The notes beneath the pieces were generated by a model. It was not told the DNA's origin. It did not search any database and worked only from the letters and a program-made list of their open reading frames with translations. From Trileptium ribeirensis (lineage: Eukaryota; Nematoda; Enoplea; Enoplida; Thoracostomopsidae), in assembly GCA_030248225.1 (NCBI GenBank), contig JASANE010026782.1:1-64000 (forward strand): a stretch of 64,000 bases of DNA, given 5' to 3'. Shown in pieces: positions 45,321 through 56,245 of the stretch. The position numbers and the translations under genes were made by a program. Within the stretch, counting starts at the first letter, position 1. Every line of letters starts with the position of its first letter.

Positions 45321-45985
45321 ATTTAGCTAGGTAAGAAGGAAGCAAAGGATGAGCAACGTTGCTAAAGTGAAGGACTTCGTTTCGTGGTGTGTCGAGCTTC
45401 ACCACTTAAAAGCGTTCCTCGTTAGCCTGTTGACAGCACTCCCACATCTTGTTTGGTGTCTACAGAAGTGCAGCAGTGGTACATGCATCACCGACAGCCG
45501 GGGATGTCGAGGGTTCGGTAGGCTACATAGAGATTCCCGGCCCCAAAATCTCCCAAAAACCAACAAAATTGTCCCAAAATTCCTACTAAACCAAAGCCTT
45601 TATAAAACCGATTACCCAACCACTCTCTTTTTGCTTTCCTCTTTATTTTATTAAACTTCCTTAAACTTACAACATTCGTTCTTAACCTTAGCTAACCTTA
45701 AGTTATCTTAATTTTCAGTTTGTATTCAGTTGGGTTCCAGTCATCTTAGAGCGCGACGCAAAGAATTGTGTATTGTTTCGATCTCCAGTCGGGCTCAATT
45801 CAAAGCGTAAAGAATTACACCATAGGAGTTTGCTATTTAGTTTATTATTAGTGGTGGGACCAGTCGGGTACTAGTGATATGATACACCGATAAAGTACTC
45901 TGAACCCTGAATTTTGGCAGAGAGCCCGCATCAATCGAACAAACGTCTTGATAGTAACTGCTATCCACTGCACAAGAGGTTGGCG
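45321..45985. other. Region with an unrecognised 101-codon frame
   Basis: 45349-45654 is open on the plus strand (starts MSNVAKVKDFVSWCVELHHL), but no family or splice support is seen. The remainder is AT-rich with AACCTTAGCTAACCTTAAG near 45690. Confidence 0.3.
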
Positions 45986-45989
45986 CGTG

Positions 45990-46239
45990 GCATTACATTC
46001 TCACAATATTTAATTTATTGACATCAGACGGCACTGCTATTCGCAACCAACGGTCAACGAAATCCTTCGACACAACAGGCTCCGCTGGCTCGGTCACGTT
46101 GCGCGTATGACCGAAAATAGAGTGTGTAGACAACTGTGGGTCCAAGGTCCGCCAACAAACTGGAAGTGCACCAGGGCTGCTCCAAAGAACACATGGGCCA
46201 AAGCTGACGATCCTGATCGCCGAGCTCTACGACCATAGG
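45990..46239 (+). pseudogene. RTE-like LINE ORF2 C-terminus
   Basis: The plus strand encodes VNEILRHNRLRWLGHVARMT, then ENRVCRQLWVQGPP and a stop at 46239. RLRWLGHVxRM is the hallmark of the C-terminal end of RTE/CR1-like ORF2 proteins. The fragment is 5'-truncated, as usual for LINE insertions. Confidence 0.8.
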
Positions 46240-46379
46240 TGCAGGTAGGTGCACATTCTCACATGGTAACTACGATGGTTGCTTAAATCGCTGTGTCAAA
46301 AATAATTTCAAATCAAATTGAAACAAAAATACATAGGGTTGCCGGGCGCAGGCTACCATCCAGTCAACTATTTCAACTG

Positions 46380-46458
46380 GCAGGAATTGCTCAGTGGGTA
46401 GAGCGTCTGCGTGCGGATCCAAAGACAGAGGGCGTTGGTTCGAATCGCAACCCAGCTC
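46380..46458 (+). ncRNA. tRNA-like sequence with A and B boxes (SINE head or tRNA pseudogene)
   Basis: TTGCTCAGTGGGTAGAGC (A box, D-arm, from 46387) and GGTTCGAATCG (B box, 46437-46447) sit at about the right distance after a 7-nt acceptor-like GCAGGAA. The T-stem pairs poorly and the acceptor ends do not match, so a functional tRNA is unlikely. A tRNA-derived SINE is more probable. Confidence 0.5.
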
Positions 46459-46834
46459 AACTTTTCAGATGGATGGTTTCAACAATGTTATGTCGTGTAG
46501 CACCACCACTATGCCTAAATGGAACATATTTTATTAAACATGAAGGTCGTAAGAGAAGATCGTATTCTACCTAGCTAAATCGGAATTATACCTGCGTCCT
46601 ACACTCCACCTGTCTGGCCAAACGTCTAACAGCTTTAGTGCTGTTTTTCCGTAATCAGACTATGAAAAATATATTTGATATACAATACTCACCGAACTGC
46701 ATTTCATACGCAATTTCTCCATAGCTTCGTAAGTGGATCAGATTCAAGCCGCTCGATTTATAGCGGCTGTTATCTTCTACCAACCACTGAAAGAACATAA
46801 GCGGAGCAGCAGTAGAGACCATGGTGTCAGAGTG

Positions 46835-47182
46835 TCATAGCTGCCACAATCATCGACCTGGCTTTGTTTTCTTAACAAACTCCTGCAGGTTAATATGAAA
46901 TATTCCTACTGAAATTATGCGCCCTACTTACGTTTCACACGGCAAATTGCTGAATTAATCTTGCTTTTTCCTTGGTTGTATTGGAACTTGATCATTCTAT
47001 ATATGGGCCTATGGGCCGTACATATGTATAATACATGTTTGGGCCAAAGATTAAGCAAAAATGTGGAAAATTCTAAGCAAATTTTTTAAACCGGAATTCC
47101 GGTTCCGGTATGGTTTTTGCTCTTTGCTGGAACCGCGACCGGAACACGATATTCCCAGGAACCGGAGTTGCAGTTACTCCCT
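46835..47182 (-). mobile_element. hAT-like element, truncated copy
   Basis: It aligns with the right end of the 1161-bp copy at 62600-63760 (AACAAACTCCTGCAGGTTA, CCCTACTTACGTTTCACACG, ATTGGAACTTGATCATT, AACCGGAATTCCGGTTCCGG) and ends in a perfect CAGTTACTCCCTG, the inverse of the CAGGGAGTAAC terminus. Homology stops at about 46835, so the other end is lost. Confidence 0.75.
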
Positions 47183-47256
47183 GCCGCATAGGTAGAAAAT
47201 TTATCAAGCTAATTTCTAACATCAGTCGCATCGATGTAGCTGAAATGTTTATGTAC

Positions 47257-47505
47257 TCATCGGATCAGATTCGTATCATCAGCAAACCTAAGGACTTTAC
47301 ACGAGACATAGGTATCCAGGTCATTAATATAGTAGAGGAAAAGTATCGGACCGATAACGGAACCCTGGGGGACTCCAGAAGACACATGACAAGGACTGGA
47401 TTTACCACCGTTGACATTAGCGACTAGGGTCCTGTTAGTCAAAAAGTTGCGGATCCACAACAAAAGATTTCCGCATATACCATATCCTTTCAGTTTCAAC
47501 AGCAA
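47257..47505 (-). pseudogene. CR1-like reverse transcriptase palm
   Basis: The 82-codon minus-strand frame shows LLKLKGYGICGNLLLWIRNF, then [20 protein letters not shown], and FADDTNLIR with the catalytic Asp pair. This is the [21 protein letters not shown]..FADDT signature of CR1/L2/Rex-type RT. The thumb and C-terminus are missing. Confidence 0.9.
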
Positions 47506-47801
47506 CCTCTCGTGAAGAACACGACCAAATGCTGTTCAGTGATCCAAATAAATAACATCTACAAAATCCCATCGTCTAAAACACGGGACACAAAGTCAAC
47601 GCACTCAACCATCAGTAATTGGCATGATCGACCATGCATGAAGCCGAACTGTGATTTGTTCCATACGTTATTGTTGACAGTATGTAGCTACAGAGTAATT
47701 CTGGCGTGACTGTGCGCTCGACTACCTTGCATACGTTAGACTTGAGGCTAATGGGGCGATAGATCTTTTTGAACAGCTAGCGCTTTTATGAATTGGACAA
47801 A

Positions 47802-48092
47802 CTACGGATGATTTCCAGGAACTTGTCCATGTTGCATCGATAATTGTAAAAACTTGGCCAAGATAGGAGCAAGTGCGCCGCGATATTCTAATAGAATTCG
47901 TGTATGAATATCGTGTGTCACTTCTAACATACGATCTTCTGAAAATGCTATGTTCTCAACCTGACTTCTGATTAAAGACATAAATTGGGGTAAACAAGAC
48001 AGATCCTCGGTAACAGAGACAGCAGCGAAATGATTATTCGGTAACTCAGCACACTTCCGCATCTGATTGGTAAAGGAACCATTACCACACAA
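47802..48092 (-). pseudogene. LINE segment between endonuclease and RT
   Basis: This frame contains NNHFAAVSVTEDLSCLPQF and ALAPILAKFLQLSMQHGQVP. The latter matches the L..PL..(I/F)(F/L)..S(L/M)..G.VP segment at the start of the RT domain. It belongs to the CR1-like element. Confidence 0.7.
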
Positions 48093-48431
48093 GAGAGGGA
48101 CAAAGCGAGGCTTTAATCGATTATGTGAAATGACGTAGCACTAAAATGAGTTTTTGTCTCGCTTAATGTCGCGGCTAGTCTACGTTTAAATTGCATCACG
48201 GCAAGCGATGATGCAGCCTGCATTTTGGAGCTACGTTGGCGGTAGAGCGACCACGCACACGACGAGTGCTAGATCTTTGACAATATCAATAGGCATTTCG
48301 GTGCCGCCTAATAGCTACTTCCACAGACCTATTCGTCCACGATAGATCACGAGACCTATTCGTACGACGAGAATGACTCGGAACACTACTAGCCAATGCA
48401 CTAATTAACGGCTGAATGAATGGCGTCCTAA

Positions 48432-48662
48432 TCACGGGCCACATGAAAATTCAGAAAGGGGTGGGGCAATTATAAGCGTGCTTACTTTGGTCCAATCTGC
48501 ACGCCACAAATTGTAGGAAATTCCGGCTTGAAGGCGAGGTGCGAGCGTGATGTAAATTAGCAATTTAAATGTGATAGCATAGCGGTCGGATGAACATAAG
48601 CCATTGAAAATCTTAAGACTGTCTACCATATAGGAATCATTTGTTAACACATGATCGACCAT
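48432..48662 (-). pseudogene. LINE endonuclease C-terminal part
   Basis: MVDHVLTNDSYMVDSLKIFN and LCSSDRYAITFKL match the (I/V)D-x-VLTN..V..G-x-SDH-x-x-I-x-F end of LINE endonucleases. The catalytic His of SDH has become Arg. Confidence 0.7.
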
Positions 48663-48913
48663 TGCATGGAATCATGTATAGGACGTAATAACATGCTGAT
48701 GCAAATCAAAGTCAGGAACTAAGCTCATAAAATCATCATAATGGGTAGGCCATATATAGTTTTTTCCAGTCAACGTCAGGGTAATTAAAATCGCCGATAA
48801 TCTATAGATGTGAGTGTGGTAGCTTTACAACGCTGCGAATTTACGCAAAGAGCGACATATTTTGGCGACGATTATTTGATGATGAGCGATATGCACAAAT
48901 GACAAACAAGCTA

Positions 48914-49165
48914 TCAAGGCGGAATAACAGCAGACGCCACCTCTACATTGTCGCGGTTAGCTATATGAATCGGACTATAGTTAAGCCAATCACCAAAATA
49001 CAACAGTGTGCCACCGCCAGAAGAGTGAAGCCAATCGACCCGGTACATTCCAAGGTTCGGAAGTACGAATTCATTATCGTTATAGTCAGCTCGAGCCCAG
49101 GACTCGGCGACACCAATGACGCCAAGGTCTGCGCTGCCCTTGACATAATAATGAAATATATCCAA
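48914..49165 (-). pseudogene. LINE endonuclease N-terminal part
   Basis: LGVIGVAESWARADYNDNEF, then GMYRVDWLHSSGGGTLLYF: the D-x-I-x-(I/V)-x-E-(T/S)-W and YR-x-D....GGG motifs of the APE-type endonuclease of CR1/Jockey-like LINEs. The metal-binding Glu is present. Confidence 0.85.
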
Positions 49166-49307
49166 CTTATTTACAATTCTCTAAACATTAGAGAAACCAC
49201 TAGATACTTTACAGTCAGCGTTACGCATTTGCCAGGTACTTCAGTAACTTAATTGTCATTTACATTAGAACTATTGCCATAGTTACACAAAAAGTCATGA
49301 TAAACAA

Positions 49308-49311
<4 letters not shown>

Positions 49312-49342
<31 letters not shown>
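49312..49342. repeat. (TA)n microsatellite
   Basis: About 31 nt of uninterrupted TA dinucleotides, lying between the ORF1-like and endonuclease parts of the CR1-like remnant. Confidence 0.95.
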
Positions 49343-49344
<2 letters not shown>

Positions 49345-49862
49345 GTGACCGTTTCATATGCTGGCCTACGCCTCACTGAGACTTTGCCAGATTAAAAACA
49401 ACTCTGCCTGCCGTTGCGAGCAGAACCACGACCATTATTAAGAGCAGCTGCTTCGCTTGTACTATTATTATTAACCGCAAACCTTGTATCAGCTCGGAGG
49501 AGGGTGACACCGGTCCCACCAAAATTCGAGACTGGGACCAGAATCCGTAGCGACAGCCTGTTGAGCACCACATCAGACAGGGGTGGTAGATTGCGGAATA
49601 TTGGAAGTAGTGAAAGCCCCAGTAATTACTCCAGGTCTAGTATCGCACAGTAAAAATACGACGGTTTACTGTGGCGACATCTTTGCCAGCTGCGAGCTTT
49701 TCGTTTCTCGAGTTCACAAGCGTACGCTCCGCCATTTGTTTTTTAGTCAAATTCCGTTTGACGCTTATGCTCCTGAACCGGTAATTTTTCAGATACTTCC
49801 AAGAAGATACTTCGCTTCATTAAAAAGCACAATTTTAGACGACGAACTTTACCTTCCATTTT

Positions 49863-50057
49863 CTATCCAGTGTGCGAGAAAATAATCATGGAGTTGCGCT
49901 CTCGATAATCGATATTATCGATTTCGTTTACCACGTCAATCGCACTGATAGCGCCATTGCGGACGGTTTGGGTATCCGAACGGGTTGATTCGAGTGCCTC
50001 GACCCGGACGGTAATGTTTTCAACCTTACGCTCGACCTCCAAAATTCCTTTCTGCAA
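49863..50057 (-). pseudogene. LINE ORF1-like fragment
   Basis: The minus strand has heptad-like sequence (KGILEVERKVENITVRVEAL) followed by IDYRERNSMIIFS. This recalls the coiled coil and ER-x-RR-x-N(V/I)I(I/L)(F/Y) motif of CR1/Jockey-type ORF1 proteins. It is upstream of the endonuclease in the sense of the element. Confidence 0.5.
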
Positions 50058-50190
50058 GCTTTAAAAACCTGGACTACAGTGCAATCGGTATAGGACATCC
50101 GAACTACAAGCATGCCGGGACTAAATCCAGCAGCCTTCTGAATTACAGTTAGCGTCGTAACCACTACACAGTAGAGGCTAGTGTCCAATG

Positions 50191-52062
50191 CGCAATAATG
50201 CAGAGGGTCGTTTGTGTAACAATTAGCCTGAATAGGGACTGGAATTGCGGTTACTCTGGCATGCAGTCAGCAACCCTTTTACTGATCCCGCTTTTTGGCT
50301 GAGGACGTCTTAGCTGCCATTCTGACCGCATATGTCACCTGCAACAGATGTCGTTCTTGTTGACTTTCACTTTTGTGCAGTCAAACGTCAGAACGCTACA
50401 GTCGTTTTAGTAGCCTCCAATTGATGTGGCATATAATGATTTGGGGCTTTTCGTTTTAGCCTCTTAGTGCAAAATTGGTCACTGTTGAAGATACAGTGAT
50501 AATTTTGGTACCATTCGACTCAGCTAGTCGAGCTGGTTCAGAAGATATCCATTTAAACCAGATTTAAAACAAAAAAATTTCGAATTTTTGGGTTCCCAAT
50601 GGTCCCCCTTCTACGTACTGTAGCCCGCGTTGGCCCTGGGTATATTTCTACCTTGAACTGACGCTTGATATCCTAAGCTTACTTATAATATAATTTTACA
50701 ACAAAGCGAGAACCGTTTATTTAAGCAAACCTTAAATAATTATAACATAATAACAATAAAAAGGTGGCAGAGCCACTTACCCCACTGGCAGCAATCTTTC
50801 GGCAACTGAGGCCTCAAGACAACTGCTCACCCTCTTAAATACCAAATTACTGGCAATTTCGCGGGATCAAAAATATCAAAAAAATCTAATTTAACTCAGT
50901 TTTTGAAACATTTCGAGTTAGCTCTGAATTCCCAGAATCCACATCCAAAAATCAATCCAATTTAAAATTCCACTTCACACTCAAAATTCATATGGCAATA
51001 CAAATTTACTCATGCACAGGGAACAATAAATGCAAGAATAAATGCAAAAGAACAGGGCAATGTTGGACAAATTTTAATCAAAACAAAGTCACAGCAATCA
51101 CAATCTTCGTAAACTGACATGGAGAAAATAAAAAAACAATATTTTACATGTTTTCATCATTTGTCAGACTGTATATTAAAGCGACATAGCACAAACCTAT
51201 TGTTTTCGATGACTTTTTTTACACTATGTATATTATTAACTTTGCTTTCGGCTTTGTGTCAGAATTGTGTAACAAATTTATGGTGAACCTAGGTTGAAAT
51301 CCACTTACCTTAGTTCGGAATATTGGGGTTTCAGATCCCTTACCGCCAACAGCGGAATGAGTGCAATTTTTAAAGACCCTATCTTAATAATAATTGGTTG
51401 ACTTTTAATAAAAAGCGGTTTTGATGGGACCATCATTATTATGGGGCTATATGTCATTTTTCTTTTATGATTAGGAACATTAAATTAGATTAAAACAGCG
51501 GAATTACATCTTTTACGCTGTTACAGTACCCAAAAATTTCGAAAAAATTTTTTCGATAAAAGTATAGATTTATACATCATTCGAATCGAGCTGATTCGTA
51601 AAATCAGCTGAATCGGGTCATCAGTTAAGGAGTCAATGCCATATATATGAAATTCTAAGCGTTCTAAGGCCATGCGGTTCGAATGATATATAATATGCAT
51701 TTATCGAAAAAAGTTTTTTCGAAATTTTTAGTTGCCAACGGAGTCAAATCTCCAAAATAGACCAATTTCGGCCTGAAGGGGAATAAACCAAAATACCTTT
51801 GATTTGCAAGTACCATTTGTGTTCGGAACATTAGCAAGAATACACATAATCACACACTTCGTCATAGGTGATTCTCCAAGGGAGTTGCATGGCAATTCCT
51901 CCACCTGGAGTATTCCTGTTTGTTGCGCGTACGACAGTGTTATCTTTTCTCAAAGGGTTTTATGCCCCTTCATTTTGAAGTCATTGTTTTTTGTTCAGTA
52001 ATATTTGTTTCAGAAAAATCACATTAAAGAGACAATTTTTCTGTTTTTTCATGGTTACATAT
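50191..52062. other. AT-rich DNA without genes
   Basis: No exon is supported. Two inverted words flank 51535-51730: TTTCGAAAAAATTTTTTCGA (51537-51556) and TTATCGAAAAAAGTTTTTTC (51702-51721). They may delimit a small palindromic element that also contains ATTCGAATCG. Confidence 0.35.
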
Positions 52063-53079
52063 CAGGGAGTAACCGGAATTCCGGTTCCGGCGATAATCGT
52101 GTTCCGGTTGCGGTTCCGGCAAAGGGCAAAAACCATAAAGGGACCGGAATTCCGATTTAAAAATTTTCTTTGAAATTTTCCAAGTTTTTTGTTTCATCCT
52201 GTAATCCAAACATATGTAATTATATATTATACAATGATCAAGCTGCAATAATGCCAAGCAAAAGAAAAGATTAACTAACCAATTTTCCGTGTGAAACGTA
52301 AGTAGGGCACATAATTTGAGCAGGAATTTTTCATAACCTGCAGGAGTTTGTTAAATCAAAGCCAGATTGATGCTTGTAGCAGCTATTTTACACATCCAGA
52401 AGTCTGTGGGATACGTTTGAATTAAACCGGTCCAACTCGGTAGCAGAGTATGGCTTACGCAGAAGTACTTAGGGTATGCTTGGCCAACATAAATTGCGTC
52501 AAGCACCCGCCAGTGCGCTTGTACAAGTCTAAATTGAAGTAAACTAACGTTATCTGCAACGCAGCTAGAAACTGCTTTCTTGGCAGTGAACTGTATTTAT
52601 TGAAACTGTGCGAGCAGCATTACAGTGTGTCTCATTTATAGCAGTCTGATTAGAAAGTTATCATCATTATGATCTAACTGACGGGCACTGTTTGTCCAAC
52701 GCTAGCCTAAACAGTGTCTCTGACCACTGATCAGAAAATTACCTTCTATCTATTATTTCCTCTTAGAATCATATAAACCAATAATTTTAAGTTTCCTGCA
52801 GAAGAACTTGCAACAAGCGTATGCGTAGTAAATGGAGGCGACTGGAGACAGAGCGAAAGTGTGTATTCTACGCTCCAGTGTGTATTCTACGCTCCAAGCT
52901 TTGTAAGCCCATTTGATTTGACGCAGTATACGCAATGGTGTATAGCGGAAGACATTTTTTGCTCTGAATGTCCAAAAACCGACATATTTAATCGATAAAT
53001 AAACATTATTAGCTTCCTCAGTTTCTTTAAAGTTTCGGAAAGGCAATAATACCATCGCAATACATTAAGTTTAATTCTA
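52063..53079 (+). mobile_element. hAT-like element, 3'-truncated copy upstream of the DDX54 exon
   Basis: It begins CAGGGAGTAACCGGAATTCC, a perfect family terminus, and aligns in inverse orientation with nearly all of 62740-63760 (shared GTGTGAAACGTAAGTAGGGC, GGTCCAACTCGGTA, AAATTGCGTCAAGCACC, GGCGACTGGAGACAGAGCGA, TTCCTCAGTTTCTTTA). A 20-bp internal duplication (GTGTGTATTCTACGCTCCA) occurs at 52858-52897. Homology ends at ACATTAAGTTTAAT (53079), so the other terminus is missing. The next coding exon begins 33 bp later. Confidence 0.85.
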
Positions 53080-53111
53080 CAGTGTGACAGCATTTTAGCT
53101 ATATAATTACC

Positions 53112-53202
53112 ATGAATGACTCTGACTGTGATGTGGATTATAATCAATTAGTTAGAGTGCAGAATCGAAAGAATAAGCAGTCGAGTGGATTTCAGGCGTT
53201 GG
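53112..53202 (+). CDS. DDX54: DDX54/Dbp10 ATP-dependent RNA helicase, exon with start codon
   Basis: The open frame starts MNDSDCDVDYNQLVRVQ and ends KQSSGFQALG, with the donor TTGG|GTGAGT in phase 1. GFQ(S/A)(M/L)G is the start of the Q-motif region of DDX54 orthologues, nucleolar DEAD-box proteins needed for large-subunit ribosome assembly. Only about 25 residues precede it, shorter than the N-terminus of vertebrate DDX54. The exon could therefore instead begin at the acceptor-like CATTTTAG| (53097), with more coding upstream; the frame is open from there. A truncated hAT-like element ends 33 bp before the ATG. Confidence 0.8.
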
Positions 53203-54119
53203 GTGAGTTTTCAACTACACATATTAACCGTCAAAACAGTAATGTTCATTGACGACTATATTTCTATCAAAAGATTTTACTTGCCATCGCAGTTACCGTA
53301 ATACATTGTGTTCTAAAACTCGGAGATTCAGACTGCCAAGACATTTGTTTTCAAATGATTAATATAAGAAGTTGAGATGTGATTATGATATTATAGAGGA
53401 CAGCTTTAAACGATCTGGATAATAATCTTTGAGCAAACTAGGAAACAGACAGGATATAAGTGTGATGAACAGTGAAATCCTGACTTAAACGTGGAGGTAG
53501 TGCTGCGCCGTGAGAGGAAAAGTGATTTTGGATATAACTTTACTAACCAGAAGTTTCAGATTGAGCTTGATGAGTCCATTTCAGAGTCCTTGAAAGACAG
53601 CAATACAACAGCAATTCTTGAAGAGCCACGCTACAATTATTGTAACCGCACACCAGGGATCAAAAGACGCAAATCATAACTTTCGGAAAGGTTATGATTT
53701 CATGCGTCATCTGTTTCATCCTTTAGGCTTCCAGCATTAGACGCATGCCATTCGAATTCAGGCGGATTAATCAGGTTGTTCTTTCTGCAACAATGAAAAC
53801 CTGTAGCCCATCGTAGCACTTTACATACAGTAAAATTGAAAAAATGCCAAAATTTAGATTTGTTAGCTTCGTGCCTCGTCCCACAGATGTGAAGGGTAAT
53901 GTAGGTTTAAAATTACCAGTTATCTATTTGATAAATGGTACCGTCGCAAGAAACCTTGAGATATGCGATACCAAGCAGAACCTCGGTGGGATGTTGTCTT
54001 GACATCTATGGAGCTGTGTCTCCATCTGCTTCTCACATAAAAATAGACTACTACTACCCTCACAAGAGCTCTTGAATCTCACTGAGTATATACTCAATAT
54101 TGAATGGCTTCCACCACTT

Positions 54120-54362
54120 TGCAGGTTGTGATGGTAATGTGCACCACACTGCGTGGGGAAGCACAAATGCTAATGTTAGAGGAAATGTTGTGCAGGAATT
54201 TGTAGTAGCTAATGAACTATAGATAATGAATAAAGTTTGCTCGCCAACAATCGTTAACGCAATTAGGCATGGACTGTGGGACTTTACAGTATGTTTGTCT
54301 AAACTTGCTAAATTAATCAGCGACAGAAAAGTCCATGATGACGAACTTTTTTCGGATCACCG
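54120..54362 (+). pseudogene. R1-like LINE endonuclease
   Basis: GCDGNVHHTAWGSTNANVRG, then a stop within the L..L(N) segment, and FSDHRYILF. These are the GGDxNAHHxxWGS..N.RG and (L)SDHRYI-x-F blocks of the APE-type endonuclease. The expected GGD is changed to GCD. Confidence 0.85.
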
Positions 54363-55039
54363 ATACATCTTGTTTTAGATTGGTCTTAGTCAAACCTCCA
54401 GCTGCGATGAAAAATAGTGTCATGACACTTAATTGCAATAAAAAAGTCTATTCTCAAAATGGCTTTTTAAGCATACGAAAAATGACTACTACAGAGGATA
54501 TTGAGGTGTTAGTTGCAACTATGAATTCGTCTGTTATGGCTAGCTATAATGAATCCTGCACTCTTAGGCAGCCGTAGAACAGCAACAGCTACATGGTGGA
54601 ATTCACAACTAGAAGGGTTGCGTAATTGTATCAGAAAGTGCTGTCGGTTGACCCATACCCATAGGCGAGTCACTGACTGATAAGAACGCCATTAGAAAAG
54701 CTAAAGCAGAAAGCTGTAGTAACATGTGCTCAAGAATTGAGAACTGTAATGAGACCTTTGGGTTACGACGATTATTAAGCAAATCAGGGGCACTAAAATT
54801 GGATAATCTAAAAGGCCCTGACCTGAGATATATTAATACTGGTACAGAAACTCTAAAATGTTACTTTATATGCACTTCTCCGGATCTGTCGTATCTGATC
54901 ACATAGGCTGCTTCTACAGCCGAGGATTCCGAGCAAATATAGCAGCCATAAGCATACGTAATAATATCATTGATATAAATAAGATCAAAAATGCCGTCTC
55001 CATCTTTGGTAGCTTTAAAATTCCGTGTCTAGGCGGTAT

Positions 55040-55455
55040 ATTTCCAGAACTACTAAATATGCAGGTCATGCTATAAGACAAGGTAGTATATCTGTTGACT
55101 GCATGCTTGTCGCGCCGATATATCCCACAGCAATATAATATTTCAAGTTTTGTGTTCACTCCAAAACCTTCGATGAATACTTGTGATGATCCAAAATCTT
55201 TCACATCTATCTTTCTCTTCTCTTTGTTCTAGAATACAAGAGAAATTAGTAGACTAATATTTGCGTGATACATGCACGATTGATCCTCTTTGCTCAATTC
55301 TAAACAAGACACATCCAACCGGGTAAACCCACCATCTCTGCTTTGCATGAACTTGTATCTGTCGTTGAAGCAAGTCGTTGTATGGGCTATATATTGTCCT
55401 CGGTTGCTTCTTAGATATAGGAGGTGCATTTGTAGCATTAGAACAGATGCATTTG
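55040..55455 (+). pseudogene. R1-like LINE RT N-terminal part
   Basis: GGIFPELLNMQ, RRYIPQQYNISSFVFTPKPS and DDPKSF correspond to the G(I/L)(I/F)P-x-L(L)..(Y/F)(I/V)P-x-x-W..VVFIPK-x-G..K(S/A)(F/Y)RP-I-S-L blocks. A later IGGAFVAL in another frame matches D(I/V)(E/G)GAF(D), with the catalytic Asp region damaged. Confidence 0.6.
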
Positions 55456-55514
55456 TAAAAGTACTTGCGAAATTTGATGTGCCCATTTGCATCCTCTTTT
55501 TATATCAATAACTT

Positions 55515-55742
55515 ATGATTTGTAGAAAGGCAGAAATAATGTATAGACATAAGGTTGTGGTAAACGTGACAAGAGGATGCCCTGAAGGTGGAGTTTTATC
55601 TCTATTACTTTGGTGCGTGGTGGTTGATGACCTCTTAGACCGCTTGAATTCCACAGGTGTATATATGCTGGCTTACTTTGATGACATCGCAATATGCGTT
55701 GGTATGGAAAGTGCTACCGCTACAAATTTTCCACTACATTGA
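55515..55742 (+). pseudogene. R1-like LINE RT palm
   Basis: This frame reads VTRGCPEGGVLSLLLWCVVV, DDLLDRLN and MLAYFDDIAICVGM. It matches (R)G(C/T)PQGGVLSPLLW..VV(D)(D/E)LL and the YADDI box, here YFDDI. Downstream sense (KVDKWCYRNGLKVSPE in another frame, near 55750) is the W-C-x-x-N/x-GL-x-(V/L)(S/N)P-x-K connector. Confidence 0.85.
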
Positions 55743-56029
55743 GGAAAGTCGATAAATGGTGCTATAGGAATGGCCTAAAAGTTAGTCCAGAAATATGTGG
55801 CATTGTGCACTTTAGATGACGTGGTGCACCGCTAGGCAGTTGACATTAGACTCTTTAATGCAAGTCTTGCACTCTTGAACGTGTTAAGTATCTAATCTAG
55901 GTATTTATTTGGAATTTAAATTAAGCTACAAACCAAATTTGTATCAGGCTATCTAAAAAGCACTAGTGCTATGGTTGCCGGCAAAACCGTCATTGGTAAA
56001 ACCTGGTGCCTACGACGAGCCATTAATAA

Positions 56030-56245
56030 ATGGTTGTATAATACATTCATAATTCTGACACCAAGCTATGGAGCACTTGCCTGGTGCAATCGCACTGGGT
56101 TAATTTTACATACAGCAACGTGCAATCTTGTACAGGAGCTATGAGGAAAGTACCAACTATGAGTACACTAGCACAAATTGGCATGCCACCAATTGAAACT
56201 ATTACTGGTGCAGCCAGTTTCAAATTACCACAGATTGTAACCATG
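56030..56245 (+). pseudogene. R1-like LINE RT connector/C-terminal part
   Basis: The plus strand reads SCTGAMRKVPTMSTLAQIGM, then PPIETITGAASFKLPQI. This matches the (I)(T)GA(M/L)(R/K)(S/T)(T)PT-x-(A/T)L..(L)(G)(L/M)-x-P(L/I) motif found after RT in R1/Jockey-type ORF2. Confidence 0.7.

Larger units (their letters stand above)
47190..50190 (-). mobile_element. CR1/L2-like LINE remnant (ORF1, endonuclease, RT)
   Basis: On the minus strand the pieces are in canonical order: an ORF1-like piece (50.06-49.86 kb), endonuclease (49.2-48.4 kb), pre-RT (48.1-47.8 kb) and RT (47.5-47.25 kb). The element is cut off just after the catalytic FADD box, directly beside the hAT-like copy that ends at 47182. 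Multiple stops and frame changes make it inactive. Confidence 0.8.
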
